From positions 5,701,097 through 5,765,096 of the forward strand of contig NZ_LS999839.1 of the NCBI RefSeq assembly GCF_900564155.1: a stretch of 64,000 nt of DNA. Reading direction: 5' to 3'. The notes beneath the pieces were generated by a model, which was given only the letters and a program-made list of their open reading frames with translations, made no database searches and was not told the DNA's origin. The position numbers and the translations under genes were made by a program. Shown piece after piece: positions 46,039-54,081 of the stretch. Origin of the DNA: Pedobacter schmidteae. GTDB taxonomy: Bacteria > Bacteroidota > Bacteroidia > Sphingobacteriales > Sphingobacteriaceae. Each line of letters starts with the position of its first letter. The first letter of the stretch is position 1.

Positions 46039-46147
46039 ACATTTGCATTTAAGTTTGGTTAGTCTATTGAATTTGTTAACTGCATTTTTTTAACGAGTCC
46101 AAACGAATATGGTCAGGGGTAGGTCGAATTACTCCTGGCTTTTTTTT
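46038..46147 (+). ncRNA. Candidate antisense RNA opposite the susC leader, locus 4
   Basis: Two plus-strand TAnnTTTG boxes lie at the SusC start: TACATTTG at 46038-46045 and TAAGTTTG at 46050-46057. A strong antisense terminator ends at 46147. The RNA would be about 85-95 nt. The second box continues GGTTAG, as do the boxes of loci 1 (GGTTAA) and 5 (GGTTAG). No -33 TTG is seen at the right distance, so the promoter is only a candidate. Confidence 0.42.
46112..46147 (+). terminator. Antisense-oriented intrinsic terminator between fecR and susC, locus 4
   Basis: A 10-bp stem with two G-U pairs (GTCAGGGGTA at 46112-46121 with TACTCCTGGC at 46130-46139) is followed by eight T on the plus strand (46140-46147). 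The opposite strand has no T-run, so it acts against the direction of FecR and SusC. Confidence 0.78.
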
Positions 46148-46170
46148 GGACCTCTTTTATTTGATATAAA

Positions 46171-47328
46171 TTAGTCCATAACGATTACGCTCCTTCCTTT
46201 CATTTTAAAGTGTACAGTATTTGTAAGTTCAATCATATTGAGTACGCTGGAAAGGTTATCAAACCGGGAAACACTTCCGGCAAAGGCCTTATTGGTCATG
46301 TCACCCTGATAAATAATATCCACATCGTACCAACGTCCTATTTTTCTCATGATCTGCTCAATGGGCTCATTTACAAAAACAAACTGTCCATTTCTCCAGG
46401 CAACTTCTGCCTGTACGTCGGCATTTGCCTGTACAGCCAGTTTATTTTGGTTCATTATGGCCAGATCACCCGGTTTCAATATTAGGTCCTGAGTCAGCAT
46501 CTGTTTCTCATCGCGTTTGCCAATACGCACCTTTCCTTCAATCAAGGCCGTTTTGGTTAACGGTTCGTCAGGATACGCATTCACATTAAAGTGTGTCCCC
46601 AATACCTCTACCTCTTGTTGATTTGAAGAAACGATAAATGGATGTTCCTTATCCTTTGCCACCTGGAAATAAGCTTCGCCTTCTAAATATACCCGTCTGA
46701 ATTTAGCGGATTGAAATGAACTCGGATATTTTATTGTTGATGCCGCATTCAGCCAGATCATCGTGCCATCCGGTAAACTTACCTGATAAGTACCACCGCG
46801 GGGCGTGCTGAGCACCATTTCCCTAACGACATGGGATTGTGTTTTTTCCGGGGAGATACCCAATTCTTCTCCGTCATTATATTTTAAACCCTGCTCGTCT
46901 ATCACCAGTCCCGACTTTGCATTACTCAACTGAATCACCTTTCCGTTGGCAAGCGTAAGTGTTGCTCTATTTGTCGCCGGCGCAATGTCCTGTAATGCCA
47001 GCCCATCTTTAACTTGGTTTGGCCTATCCTTGTTATTGCTTATATAAAACCAAACCCCAAAAACAATTGCAACCATAGCGGCCACGCTAAGCCAAAGCTT
47101 CATTTTTATGCCTTTGGACTTAGGTATCTCTCCTCCTGTACTCAGTATGATGCGTTGCTTTAACCGTTCTTCCAGTAATTTGGATTCGTCTTTAGTTCCA
47201 GTAACCACTTCTACATCACTGTCGTCAAACGCCTTGTACCAATTGTGCAGCATTTGCTGCTCAGCATCAGTTGCTTTACCTTTAAGATAATGCGCTACAG
47301 CTTGTAAAAATTCATCTGAATGCTTCAT
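46171..47328 (-). CDS. FecR-family anti-sigma factor with DUF4974 (locus 4)
   Basis: 385 residues. The N-terminal cytoplasmic part is followed by a membrane helix at about 78-97 (LWLSVAAMVAIVFGVWFYI). The FecR core has VSLPDGTMIWLNAASTIKYP, VYLEGEAYFQVAKDKEHPFI and VEVLGTHFNVNAY. DUF4974 has QIMRKIGRWYDVDIIYQGDM and FAGSVSRFDNLSSVLNMIEL. It is encoded 78 bases downstream of its sigma factor and 132 bases upstream of SusC. It should release the sigma factor when SusC signals substrate. Confidence 0.92.
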   Translation of the reverse strand: MKHSDEFLQAVAHYLKGKATDAEQQMLHNWYKAFDDSDVEVVTGTKDESKLLEERLKQRIILSTGGEIPKSKGIKMKLWLSVAAMVAIVFGVWFYISNNKDRPNQVKDGLALQDIAPATNRATLTLANGKVIQLSNAKSGLVIDEQGLKYNDGEELGISPEKTQSHVVREMVLSTPRGGTYQVSLPDGTMIWLNAASTIKYPSSFQSAKFRRVYLEGEAYFQVAKDKEHPFIVSSNQQEVEVLGTHFNVNAYPDEPLTKTALIEGKVRIGKRDEKQMLTQDLILKPGDLAIMNQNKLAVQANADVQAEVAWRNGQFVFVNEPIEQIMRKIGRWYDVDIIYQGDMTNKAFAGSVSRFDNLSSVLNMIELTNTVHFKMKGRSVIVMD

Positions 47329-47406
47329 AGACCTGTTGATTTATATGCCCTTTTTAGGTATGTGTATCAACGGGGCCGCAGCACCTATGCTAATAGCAAA
47401 AAAAAA

Positions 47407-47973
47407 TTAAAATAATATCATATGCCCATTCTTTACCTTCTGTCGCAAAATGGTCAGGGCCTTATTCATCTGGTTTTCAACAGTGCTGGTAGAAATGTTC
47501 ATTTTTTCGGCAATCTCTTTATTGGTCATATGAGCTTCACGGTTATACTTAAATACGAGACGACATTTTTCCGGCAATTGTTCAACCTCATCATTCACCA
47601 TTTCCAGCAAGCGCTTATAGTGTAACCGATCTACCATATCATCCTGTATCGCCACAAAATACAGCTCATCCATACCATCATTTTCAGTCAGAAACTTATT
47701 GGCGCGCTTAATCAGGTGAAAAATCATGTACTTTGTGGCTGTGGCCAAATAAGCGCCCAACTGCTCCACTTCTGCCGTTTCTCTGTTGTTCCACAAGCTC
47801 ACCAGCACATCGTGAACTACATCTTCGGCCGACTGCGTGTTCCGCAAACGGTTATAAGCTATCGCATATAAGGTTTTCCAATAACGATCGTAGATCTCAG
47901 TAAAAGCAGTCCTATCTCCATCCTTCAGCAAAGCAGTCAATTCATAATCCTTAAATGAGTTGTAGGCCGTCAT
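47407..47973 (-). CDS. ECF RNA polymerase sigma factor (locus 4)
   Basis: 188 residues. Region 2 has YDRYWKTLYAIAYNRLRNTQ, then AEDVVHDVLVSLWNNRETAE, then YLATATKYMIFHLIKRANKF. Region 4 has EQLPEKCRLVFKYNREAHMT and IAEKMNISTSTVENQMNKAL. The start SFKDYELTALLKDGDRTAFT matches loci 3 and 5. It opens locus 4. There is no hydrophobic tail. Its 222-base upstream region is shared with the divergent small-protein cluster at 48196. Confidence 0.92.
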   Translation of the reverse strand: MTAYNSFKDYELTALLKDGDRTAFTEIYDRYWKTLYAIAYNRLRNTQSAEDVVHDVLVSLWNNRETAEVEQLGAYLATATKYMIFHLIKRANKFLTENDGMDELYFVAIQDDMVDRLHYKRLLEMVNDEVEQLPEKCRLVFKYNREAHMTNKEIAEKMNISTSTVENQMNKALTILRQKVKNGHMILF

Positions 47974-48129
47974 GGTTTATATCGAGTGGGGAATTTAAAT
48001 ATTTTTTGCCAGCTTGTATATAAATATTTACACCGGACCATCCCTAAAGGGGGTAGAATATTTCATCGACCAGAGTAAAAAAACCGCGTAAGCTCCTATT
48101 GAGGTAAGTTTTGTAAGCACAATCTAATA

Positions 48130-48153
48130 AAATTAGATCATTTGCTCTAATTT
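48130..48153. promoter_or_regulatory. Palindrome upstream of the TetR cluster, candidate operator
   Basis: AAATTAG (48130-48136) and CTAATTT (48147-48153) form an inverted repeat with a 10-base spacer, 43 bases before the first gene of a cluster that ends in a TetR-type regulator. The size and spacing suit a dimeric repressor. A weak -7-like CATATTTG follows at about 48167-48174. Binding by the TetR protein at 48791 is an inference. Confidence 0.4.
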
Positions 48154-48195
48154 CGATAAATTGTCCATATTTGCATGGTCATCAAAATCTTTAAT

Positions 48196-48396
48196 ATGGC
48201 TTACGAACAAAAAAAGGGGTGGTTTGAAAGGAACTACGAATACATGCGCAATACGATGGCACCGATTGATCCATCTGATACAAAGCGTCAAAAATGGTGG
48301 AAAGATTTAGGCTTTCATACGTTTATGGGTTTGCTTTCGATTTTATTATTATGTGCCAGCCTCGGAATCATCTTCGCAGCGTCCTTCGCTCATTGA
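48196..48396 (+). CDS. Small protein with one C-terminal membrane segment, unknown function
   Basis: 66 residues from the ATG at 48196 (an ATG at 48175 adds seven). It starts MAYEQKKGWFERNYEYMRNT, is charged and aromatic, then has DTKRQKWWKDLGFHTF, and ends in one membrane helix (FMGLLSILLLCASLGIIFAA). I do not recognise a family. The stop codon overlaps the proposed TTG start of the next membrane protein, and a TetR gene follows, which supports a real three-gene operon. Confidence 0.5.
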   Translation: MAYEQKKGWFERNYEYMRNTMAPIDPSDTKRQKWWKDLGFHTFMGLLSILLLCASLGIIFAASFAH

Positions 48397-48815
48397 TCAA
48401 TGATCTGGTCGACTCCCTGTTCATAGTCTATTGGCTGTGCTGGTTCTTTATCAGATTTTGCAGAAATCACCACATTGAGGTTGGTATGCTCAACAGTTGG
48501 TTAACGGATTTCATATTCGTTCCCATTATTATTCATGTAGCACTGGTACTCAGCAATCATGTATTGGGAAGTGTAAAGGTACTTCGTTATCCTCTTTTCC
48601 TAATCATGCTCACTTCCGCTCTAGTTTCCATATCTTTCGAATGGATATTACCTCAGATCACCACATATAATACAGGCGATCCAATAGACGTCCTGATGTA
48701 TTTTTCAGGCGGTTTATTCTATTATTATGTACATCAGCATATTTATATTAAAAAATTAAAAAACAGGCAGTTGCCGATCCTACATACATCATGGACACAA
48801 AAAGAAAAATACTAA
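48393..48815 (+). CDS. Small integral membrane protein with VanZ-like pattern
   Basis: The frame is open from 48294, but the part before 48393 overlaps the upstream gene and reads poorly. A TTG at 48393 overlapping that gene's TGA gives about 140 residues. Three to four membrane helices are visible (SLFIVYWLCWFFI, FIFVPIIIHVALVLS, YPLFLIMLTSALVSISFEWI, VLMYFSGGLFYYYV). The acidic cluster SFEWILPQ, then GDPIDVLMYFSGG resembles VanZ-like or short Bacteroidota proteins named magnesium citrate transporter. The function is unknown. The 3' end overlaps the TetR gene by 25 bases. Confidence 0.55.
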   Translation: MINDLVDSLFIVYWLCWFFIRFCRNHHIEVGMLNSWLTDFIFVPIIIHVALVLSNHVLGSVKVLRYPLFLIMLTSALVSISFEWILPQITTYNTGDPIDVLMYFSGGLFYYYVHQHIYIKKLKNRQLPILHTSWTQKEKY

Positions 48816-49378
48816 ACGCGGCCTTAGAACTATACAATAATAAAGGCATCAATGCCACAACTCGTCATATTGCCGAAGACATTGCCATCAGCGTTGGCAA
48901 CTTGCATTATCATTTTAAACATACCGATGACATCGTCTTAGCACTTTATGAGCAAATAGCAGCTGAATTTGATGTGGTAATCGGGGGCCTGGATAAACAT
49001 GACCTCCTTAACCATTCTGTATTTGACCAAATGCTTTCCTCCTCATTTAATATCGTATACCGGTACCGTTTTTTCTTTCTAAACTTTGTAGAAATCGGTA
49101 GACGTATTCCTATGATTAAAAAGTATTACCAAGAGCTAATGGGGAGACGCCAAAAGGAATTAAAAGTCACTTTTCGCAAATTTGTAGCCGATGGACACTT
49201 CCGTGGAGACCTTTCGGAACAGGCATACGATTCACTAGTCACTCAATGTTTTATTTTAAATGATTTCTGGCTATCTCACAATGAATTGGTTGATCAGCTG
49301 GATGAACAGGAGGCCGAAAAGCGGTACATGGAGCTCATGAAAAATGTGTTAAATCCTTATATGACGAAAGTGCAATGA
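48791..49378 (+). CDS. TetR-family transcriptional regulator
   Basis: 195 residues. The N-terminal helix-turn-helix is clear: RKILNAALELYNNKGINATT, then RHIAEDIAISVGNLHYHFKH with TDDIVLALYE. The rest is a helical ligand and dimer domain (FRGDLSEQAYDSLVTQCFIL). The GNLHYHFK form is typical of Bacteroidota TetR proteins near membrane genes. It overlaps the upstream membrane gene by 25 bases, so it likely regulates this cluster and possibly the methyltransferase gene at 49464. Palindromes at 48130 and 49442 are candidate targets. Confidence 0.85.
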   Translation: MDTKRKILNAALELYNNKGINATTRHIAEDIAISVGNLHYHFKHTDDIVLALYEQIAAEFDVVIGGLDKHDLLNHSVFDQMLSSSFNIVYRYRFFFLNFVEIGRRIPMIKKYYQELMGRRQKELKVTFRKFVADGHFRGDLSEQAYDSLVTQCFILNDFWLSHNELVDQLDEQEAEKRYMELMKNVLNPYMTKVQ

Positions 49379-49441
49379 TCGTATCGAACACCATGTAACA
49401 TTCAACAGAACAACAAATTAAACTGTGAAAAATGTTATCTT

Positions 49442-49460
49442 TATAGTAAACCAAACTATA
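49442..49460. promoter_or_regulatory. Palindrome just before the O-methyltransferase start
   Basis: TATAGT (49442-49447) and ACTATA (49455-49460) form an inverted repeat with a 7-base spacer, ending three bases before the ATG at 49464. It could be an operator or a start-site hairpin. It does not match the palindrome at 48130. Confidence 0.35.
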
Positions 49461-49463
49461 AAC

Positions 49464-50504
49464 ATGGAACCACAAACCAACCATCCGAGCCCGGCAACCA
49501 TCATGCAGATAGGCACCGGCTTTTGGGCCTCAAAAATCCTGTTATCTGCTGTTAACTTTCAATTGTTTACATTGCTGGCAAAACGCAGGAAGATGCAGGC
49601 AAAAGAAATTAAGGCTGAGCTTGGCTTAAATTGCACAGACCGGAATGTTTATGATTTCCTTGATGCACTGACAGGGTTCGGGTTTCTAAATCGTGAAGGA
49701 TTGCTGGAAACAGCGACATATTCGAACGGCGGGGATGCAGATTTCTTTCTTGACAAGAATAAACCTACTTATATCGGCGGAATGCTGGAGATGCTCAATA
49801 ACCGACTGTATGGATTTTGGGGTAACCTGGAAGAAGGCTTGCGCACGGGACTTCCACAGAATGAGGCTAAGAATGGCGAAAATCTTTTTGAAACGCTTTA
49901 CGCAGATGCGGATCGGCTGAAAGGATTCATTCACGCCATGAGCGGTATCCAAATGGGGGCCTTTATGGCTTTCGCTCAAAAATTTGATTTCTCTAATGTC
50001 AGAACGCTCGTTGACATCGGCGGATCGGCAGGTTTATTGTCGCTGATAGTTGCAAAACATCAGGCACACATGAGTTGTACGTCATGGGACCTGCCGGCTG
50101 TAGCCCCTATTGCCAATGAGACTATTGCAAAATTCCAGCTCCAAGACCGGGTGAAAACAGCGAATGGTGACTTTTTTAAAGATGATTTCCCAAAAGCGGA
50201 CATGGTGGTAATGGGCAATATTCTTCATGACTGGGACGAAGATACCAAGCTCATGCTAATGCAGAAAGCCTACGATGCATTACCGGCGGGCGGCTGTTTT
50301 GTAGCAATTGAAGGTGTGATTGATGATGACAGGAGAAAGAATGTTTTTGGCATGATGATGAGCATAAATATGCTTATTGAAACGGGTACTGGATTTGACT
50401 ATTCTTTTGCCGACTTCAATGGCTGGACAAAAACAATAGGGTTCAAATCAACATCCCTGCTCTCACTGGCAGGTCCTACTAGTGCAGCGATTGCCTATAA
50501 GTAA
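49464..50504 (+). CDS. Plant-type O-methyltransferase family (class I SAM)
   Basis: The ATG at 49464 gives MEPQTNHPSPATIMQIGTGF; thirteen codons upstream are open but read like a leader. 346 residues. An N-terminal winged-helix dimerisation domain at about 10-95 (SAVNFQLFTLLAKRRKMQAK) is followed by the SAM domain (TLVDIGGSAGLLSLIVAKHQ, then SCTSWDLPAVAPIA, then MVVMGNILHDWDEDTKLMLM). This matches the acetylserotonin or hydroxyneurosporene O-methyltransferase family; HDWDE carries the usual catalytic-base histidine. The substrate is unknown. It lies 85 bases after the TetR gene. Confidence 0.83.
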   Translation: MEPQTNHPSPATIMQIGTGFWASKILLSAVNFQLFTLLAKRRKMQAKEIKAELGLNCTDRNVYDFLDALTGFGFLNREGLLETATYSNGGDADFFLDKNKPTYIGGMLEMLNNRLYGFWGNLEEGLRTGLPQNEAKNGENLFETLYADADRLKGFIHAMSGIQMGAFMAFAQKFDFSNVRTLVDIGGSAGLLSLIVAKHQAHMSCTSWDLPAVAPIANETIAKFQLQDRVKTANGDFFKDDFPKADMVVMGNILHDWDEDTKLMLMQKAYDALPAGGCFVAIEGVIDDDRRKNVFGMMMSINMLIETGTGFDYSFADFNGWTKTIGFKSTSLLSLAGPTSAAIAYK

Positions 50505-50575
50505 ATCTTTTTGATTAAAAATTTTAAACAATCATTGACATCATATTGACACCACAAATATTTTCCAATAAAAAA

Positions 50576-50601
50576 CCCGCTTAATTTTAAAATTAAGCGG
50601 G
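50576..50601. terminator. Bidirectional terminator between methyltransferase and tRNA-Arg
   Basis: A perfect 13-bp palindrome (CCCGCTTAATTTT at 50576-50588 with its complement at 50589-50601) is flanked by TTTT on the plus strand and a six-base T-run on the minus strand. It can end the plus-strand methyltransferase transcript and the minus-strand tRNA-Arg transcript. Confidence 0.85.
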
Positions 50602-50618
50602 TTTTATCATTATTGCTG

Positions 50619-50690
50619 TGTCCCCGACGAGATTCGAACTCATATCGTTGGTACCGGAAACCAAAATTCTATCCATTGAACTACGGAGAC
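50619..50690 (-). tRNA. tRNA-Arg (anticodon CCG)
   Basis: The minus strand folds as a full cloverleaf. The acceptor stem is GTCTCCG with CGGGGAC (one T-G pair) and the discriminator is A. The D arm is GTTC/GAAT. The anticodon stem TTGGT/ACCAA holds the loop TTCCGGT, giving anticodon CCG. The T arm is ATGAG-TTCGAAT-CTCGT. No CCA is encoded. It would read the CGG codon. Confidence 0.95.
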
Positions 50691-50735
50691 AGGAGCGCAA
50701 ATATATGGATTCATTTAAATAAAATCCACATCATT

Positions 50736-51251
50736 TTACTTTACTGTAAAAGGAACCTGAATATCGCCCCAAATTAAAGCTACTTTTCCTCCTTTATCAA
50801 CTGTAAAAGTCATTTTTTCGGTAAATGAAGCAGCTTTTGCCGGCTTAACTTTAATTTTCAACGCATCTTCCGCTTCGTTGTATTCTGTACCCGATTTCTG
50901 CCATTTTTTGTTAAAAATAAGCGTCCATTCTTTCTCGCCAGGGATAGAATGCAATGCATATTTACCTGCTGGCAACGCTTTACCATCCACTTTAACAGCT
51001 TTACTTACTTCAAAAATAGTAGCTTCATTGGCACCAGTACGCCATACTTTTCCGTAAGGAGCAATTTCTTTACCAATGGTACGGCCTTTAACAGAAGGCT
51101 GACTGTAATCGATCATTACCGCAGCGCCCGAGCTCAATGTCTCTTTTACAACTGCTGGTGGGCTTGGTCTTTTGCTTTTGTCCTGCTGCGCAGAAACCTT
51201 TAGGGTGGTAAACATCACTGCTACCATTGCCAATAAAATTATTTTTTTCAT
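50736..51251 (-). CDS. DUF2911 secreted protein
   Basis: 171 residues. A signal peptide (IILLAMVAVMFTTLKVSAQQ) is followed by a single beta-sandwich domain: VMIDYSQPSVKGRTIGKEIA, then YGKVWRTGANEATIFEVSKA, then LPAGKYALHSIPGEKEWTLI, then FNKKWQKSGTEYNEAEDAL. These are the conserved blocks of DUF2911, a Bacteroidota-rich periplasmic family of unknown role. Complete and of usual length. It is followed on the same strand by tRNA-Arg 45 bases later and may share a transcript. Confidence 0.87.
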   Translation of the reverse strand: MKKIILLAMVAVMFTTLKVSAQQDKSKRPSPPAVVKETLSSGAAVMIDYSQPSVKGRTIGKEIAPYGKVWRTGANEATIFEVSKAVKVDGKALPAGKYALHSIPGEKEWTLIFNKKWQKSGTEYNEAEDALKIKVKPAKAASFTEKMTFTVDKGGKVALIWGDIQVPFTVK

Positions 51252-51420
51252 GAGTTATCTTTTTATCCCTAAGATAGCGAAACATCCTCATCTTACAAAT
51301 CATTGCGTAAAAAGAACAGCAACACCTCTGTAATAATTTTATGGTTATAAATTTTGATCTCAACTTTAAATTGAATAAATTCAATAGTCCTATGGTCAGC
51401 CAGGACCAATTTTATTTAAA

Positions 51421-52722
51421 ATGTTCCATAAAAATATACTAATTGTTAAAAAAAATGCCCCGAGTGCTGATGATAAATTTCTTATCCATCAGTTGTTAAA
51501 CATTGGCTACCAACAACCTCAACTATTTGTATGTACAGGATTTAATTATCCTAAGGGTACCGACGAATATGAAGCCCTGTTTTTACTGGCCGAAGATATA
51601 AACGATACCCCTGCCATAGTATTGCAAATAGCCGCTGATTTCCCGGAAGTACCATTAATTATTATGGTGAGCAACATCTCTTCAACCCAGCACCTGCCTG
51701 CCGGGGCAGACGACTGGATGCTAAAATCCTGGACCGAGCCTTTACTTCTGAAAAAGACCATACAACTGGCCATATATCGGAAAAAAACAACCTTAAACTA
51801 TCTGAACATATTCAGGGAAAATCCAAGCCCCATGTATATTTATGAAAAAGAAGGCTATCAGTTTCAGGAGGTAAATCTGGCCGCTTTACGCCAGTATGGT
51901 TATAGCAAAGCCGATTTTATGCAGCTCACCGCCGAAAACATCCGTCCGGAAAATGAGTTGGAAGCTTTTTACAAAATCAATGAAGACCTGCCCTCCAATT
52001 ATTCCAATGCAGGAATTTGGCAACATACCAGAAAAAACGGAGAAACATTTTATGTCCATATTTTTACCCACGAAATTCTGTTTGGTGGTAAAAACTGTAA
52101 GCTGGTAATGGCTATTGACATAGATAACAGTGTGAAAGCCGAACTGGCCCTGAAAGAAAAAGCCCGCGAAATAGAAAATATCCTGGAGAGTATTACCGAT
52201 GGCTTTTTTACGGTCAACAAAAATTGGGAATTCACTTACATCAACAAAGAGTTTGAGCGAATACTAAAAAGGACCAGAGCCGATTTGTTGGGACAAAATC
52301 TGTGGGAAGCCTTTCCGGAAATTACCGATCTTGAGTTTTATCCACAGTACCAAAAGGCTATGAACGAGCAGGTATCGGTCCATTTTGAGGAATTTAACCC
52401 TGTTATCTCCTCCTGGTTATCCGTAAATGCATACCCCACCAATGCCGGCTTAGCCATCTACTTTATTGATAATACCGAACAGAAAAACTACCAGCAAAAA
52501 ATAGAAAGCCAAAACAGACAGTTTAAAGAAATTGCCTGGGTACAGGCGCACCAGATTCGCGGTCCGGTATCTAACCTGCTCGGATTGGTCGATCTTTTCA
52601 ATATCAAACAACCCAATCATCCCGACAACTTAGAACTCCTGGCCCGTGTAAAACATACGGCCATACAAATGGACGAGTCCATCCAGGAAATTGTTTACCT
52701 TACCCGTAAACTTGAATCCTGA
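51421..52722 (+). CDS. PAS-domain signalling protein with degenerate receiver and H-box but no ATPase
   Basis: 433 residues. The N-terminal part, about 1-120, looks like a response-regulator receiver (NILIVKKNAPSADDKFLIHQ, then EVPLIIMVSN, then ADDWMLKSW), but the acidic pocket is replaced by KKN, so phosphorylation is unlikely. Two PAS domains follow (about 125-240 and 245-355; FTVNKNWEFTYINKEFERIL). The C-terminus has a dimerisation helix with H377 in AWVQAHQIRGPVSNLLGLVD, the H-box form common in Bacteroidota kinases. The protein ends at 433 with no HATPase domain. It may therefore be phosphorylated in trans or act as a scaffold. No frameshift is visible downstream. Confidence 0.75.
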   Translation: MFHKNILIVKKNAPSADDKFLIHQLLNIGYQQPQLFVCTGFNYPKGTDEYEALFLLAEDINDTPAIVLQIAADFPEVPLIIMVSNISSTQHLPAGADDWMLKSWTEPLLLKKTIQLAIYRKKTTLNYLNIFRENPSPMYIYEKEGYQFQEVNLAALRQYGYSKADFMQLTAENIRPENELEAFYKINEDLPSNYSNAGIWQHTRKNGETFYVHIFTHEILFGGKNCKLVMAIDIDNSVKAELALKEKAREIENILESITDGFFTVNKNWEFTYINKEFERILKRTRADLLGQNLWEAFPEITDLEFYPQYQKAMNEQVSVHFEEFNPVISSWLSVNAYPTNAGLAIYFIDNTEQKNYQQKIESQNRQFKEIAWVQAHQIRGPVSNLLGLVDLFNIKQPNHPDNLELLARVKHTAIQMDESIQEIVYLTRKLES

Positions 52723-52783
52723 ACAGCAGAATTATGCCTAAAAAGTTCTACTTTTAAAAAATTATCATTCAATCTTTTTTCTG

Positions 52784-53545
52784 ATGAAACAAACTATTGC
52801 CCTATTACTGATATTGTTCCTGGCCAAAAACATACAGGCACAGGATACACCCCCTGTTACCTATCCCCCACTTACTATAAAAGGATACAGCATTTATCTT
52901 TCGGGCAAACAACTGGATCTCAATCTTGATGGCTTTCCTGCTATGGTTCAAACTTCATTTAAACTCATTACCGAACCTATACATTTTCATCTGCCACGCA
53001 CATCCAACCATAAGGACATTAAGCTTAAAATTGAGCCCATCCTTTTTTCAAGAAAAGTACCTAAAAAAATAAACTGGACAGTAAAAAATACGTCTGACAG
53101 TTTGAATATGGAAGTAAAGGGTAATGTAGACCTGAGCGGAAAAATGGATTATGCAGTTAAAATTACAGCCCTTCAGGATATCGACCTCGACAACATCAGA
53201 CTGCATATTCCTTTTACACCAGAAGCAGCCAAATACGTAAGGGGACTTCATCAGACAAGTGATGAACGAGCCCCTGCTATTGACTGGAAATGGGCGACCA
53301 CAGGTAAAGACCAAAGCAAGGTTTGGGTTGGCAATACAAACGGAGGTTTACAATATATATTGCAGGACAATAAACACAACGCCTTACCGGTTTCCTGGTC
53401 CAATGGTGATAAAGGTGGTATCCATATCGAACAAAAAGGGAAAGCAATTTTGGCCGACAACTACAGTGGCGAACACCATATGAAAAAGGGAGAGGTATTG
53501 TATTACAATTTCAGTATGCAAATCACAACAGAAATGACCAATTGA
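52784..53545 (+). CDS. Secreted protein of unknown function
   Basis: 253 residues. A signal peptide (LLLILFLAKNIQAQ) is followed by a beta-rich protein: YPPLTIKGYSIYLSGKQLDL, then VKNTSDSLNMEVKGNVDLSG, then ITALQDIDLDNIRLHIPF. The segment IDWKWATTGKDQSKVWVGNT plus GGLQYILQ recalls the N-terminal sandwich of GH123/DUF6067-type glycoside hydrolases, but no catalytic barrel follows. I do not assign a function. It lies between the PAS protein and TspO, on the same strand, with no clear operon link. Confidence 0.6.
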   Translation: MKQTIALLLILFLAKNIQAQDTPPVTYPPLTIKGYSIYLSGKQLDLNLDGFPAMVQTSFKLITEPIHFHLPRTSNHKDIKLKIEPILFSRKVPKKINWTVKNTSDSLNMEVKGNVDLSGKMDYAVKITALQDIDLDNIRLHIPFTPEAAKYVRGLHQTSDERAPAIDWKWATTGKDQSKVWVGNTNGGLQYILQDNKHNALPVSWSNGDKGGIHIEQKGKAILADNYSGEHHMKKGEVLYYNFSMQITTEMTN

Positions 53546-53569
53546 TAAACAGTCTGGCCCCTATCTTTG
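53542..53569 (+). promoter_or_regulatory. Bacteroidota-type promoter of the TspO gene
   Basis: TTG (53542-53544), 17 bases, then TATCTTTG (53562-53569) fits the TTG/TAnnTTTG consensus. The start would be near 53576, about 14 bases before the ATG at 53590. The box overlaps the end of the upstream secreted-protein gene by only a few bases. Confidence 0.55.
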
Positions 53570-53589
53570 TTATTTACCAATAAGTCCTT

Positions 53590-54063
53590 ATGAAATTTAA
53601 CCCCGTTGCTTTTATTGTCAACATTGCTATTCCGCTTGCCATTGGTGCTGTTGGCGCATTTTTTACCGCCAGCTCTGTAAAAACCTGGTATGTAACCCTG
53701 GCCAAACCTTCATTCAACCCGCCAAACACCATTTTTGCACCGGTGTGGACCGCCCTATATATCATCATGGGTATATCAGCCTATCTGGTATGGCAAAAGC
53801 GACATACCATCAAGCATTTATCGCGTACCATAGCCATCTATCTGATGCAACTGGTTCTAAACCTCATGTGGTCCTTTATTTTCTTTTATGCCCATCAAAT
53901 TGGTGTCGCATTGATCGAAATTGTATTCCTGTTGTTCATTATCATCTTAAATGCAGTCACTTTCTACAAAATAGACAAAGCTGCAGGTTTGCTCTACATC
54001 CCATACATTTTATGGGTAAGCTTTGCAACAGTACTTACGTATAATATCTTCATTTTGAACTAA
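53590..54063 (+). CDS. TspO/MBR-family membrane protein
   Basis: 157 residues with five membrane helices, complete. Family landmarks are GAVGAFFTASSVKTWYVTLA with KPSFNPPNTIFAPVWTALYI, MGISAYLVWQ, LMQLVLNLMWSFIFFYAHQI and the final FYKIDKAAGLLYIPYILWVS. TspO proteins bind porphyrins and other tetrapyrroles and influence stress or pigment control in bacteria. It ends 18 bases before the patatin-like gene and may be co-transcribed with it. Confidence 0.92.
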   Translation: MKFNPVAFIVNIAIPLAIGAVGAFFTASSVKTWYVTLAKPSFNPPNTIFAPVWTALYIIMGISAYLVWQKRHTIKHLSRTIAIYLMQLVLNLMWSFIFFYAHQIGVALIEIVFLLFIIILNAVTFYKIDKAAGLLYIPYILWVSFATVLTYNIFILN

Positions 54064-54081
54064 TTTCCCTATTTTTAGGGT

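Noticed and set aside
711-47973. Insertion sequences, phage or integrative elements carrying the Sus loci
   Set aside because: No transposase, integrase, relaxase or attachment repeats were seen; the two tRNAs are not flanked by integrase genes or repeated tRNA ends.
48294-48396. Frameshift joining the 66-residue and the following membrane protein
   Set aside because: The first frame ends in a proper membrane helix and stop, and the second reads as coding only after that point; an overlap of two genes is simpler.
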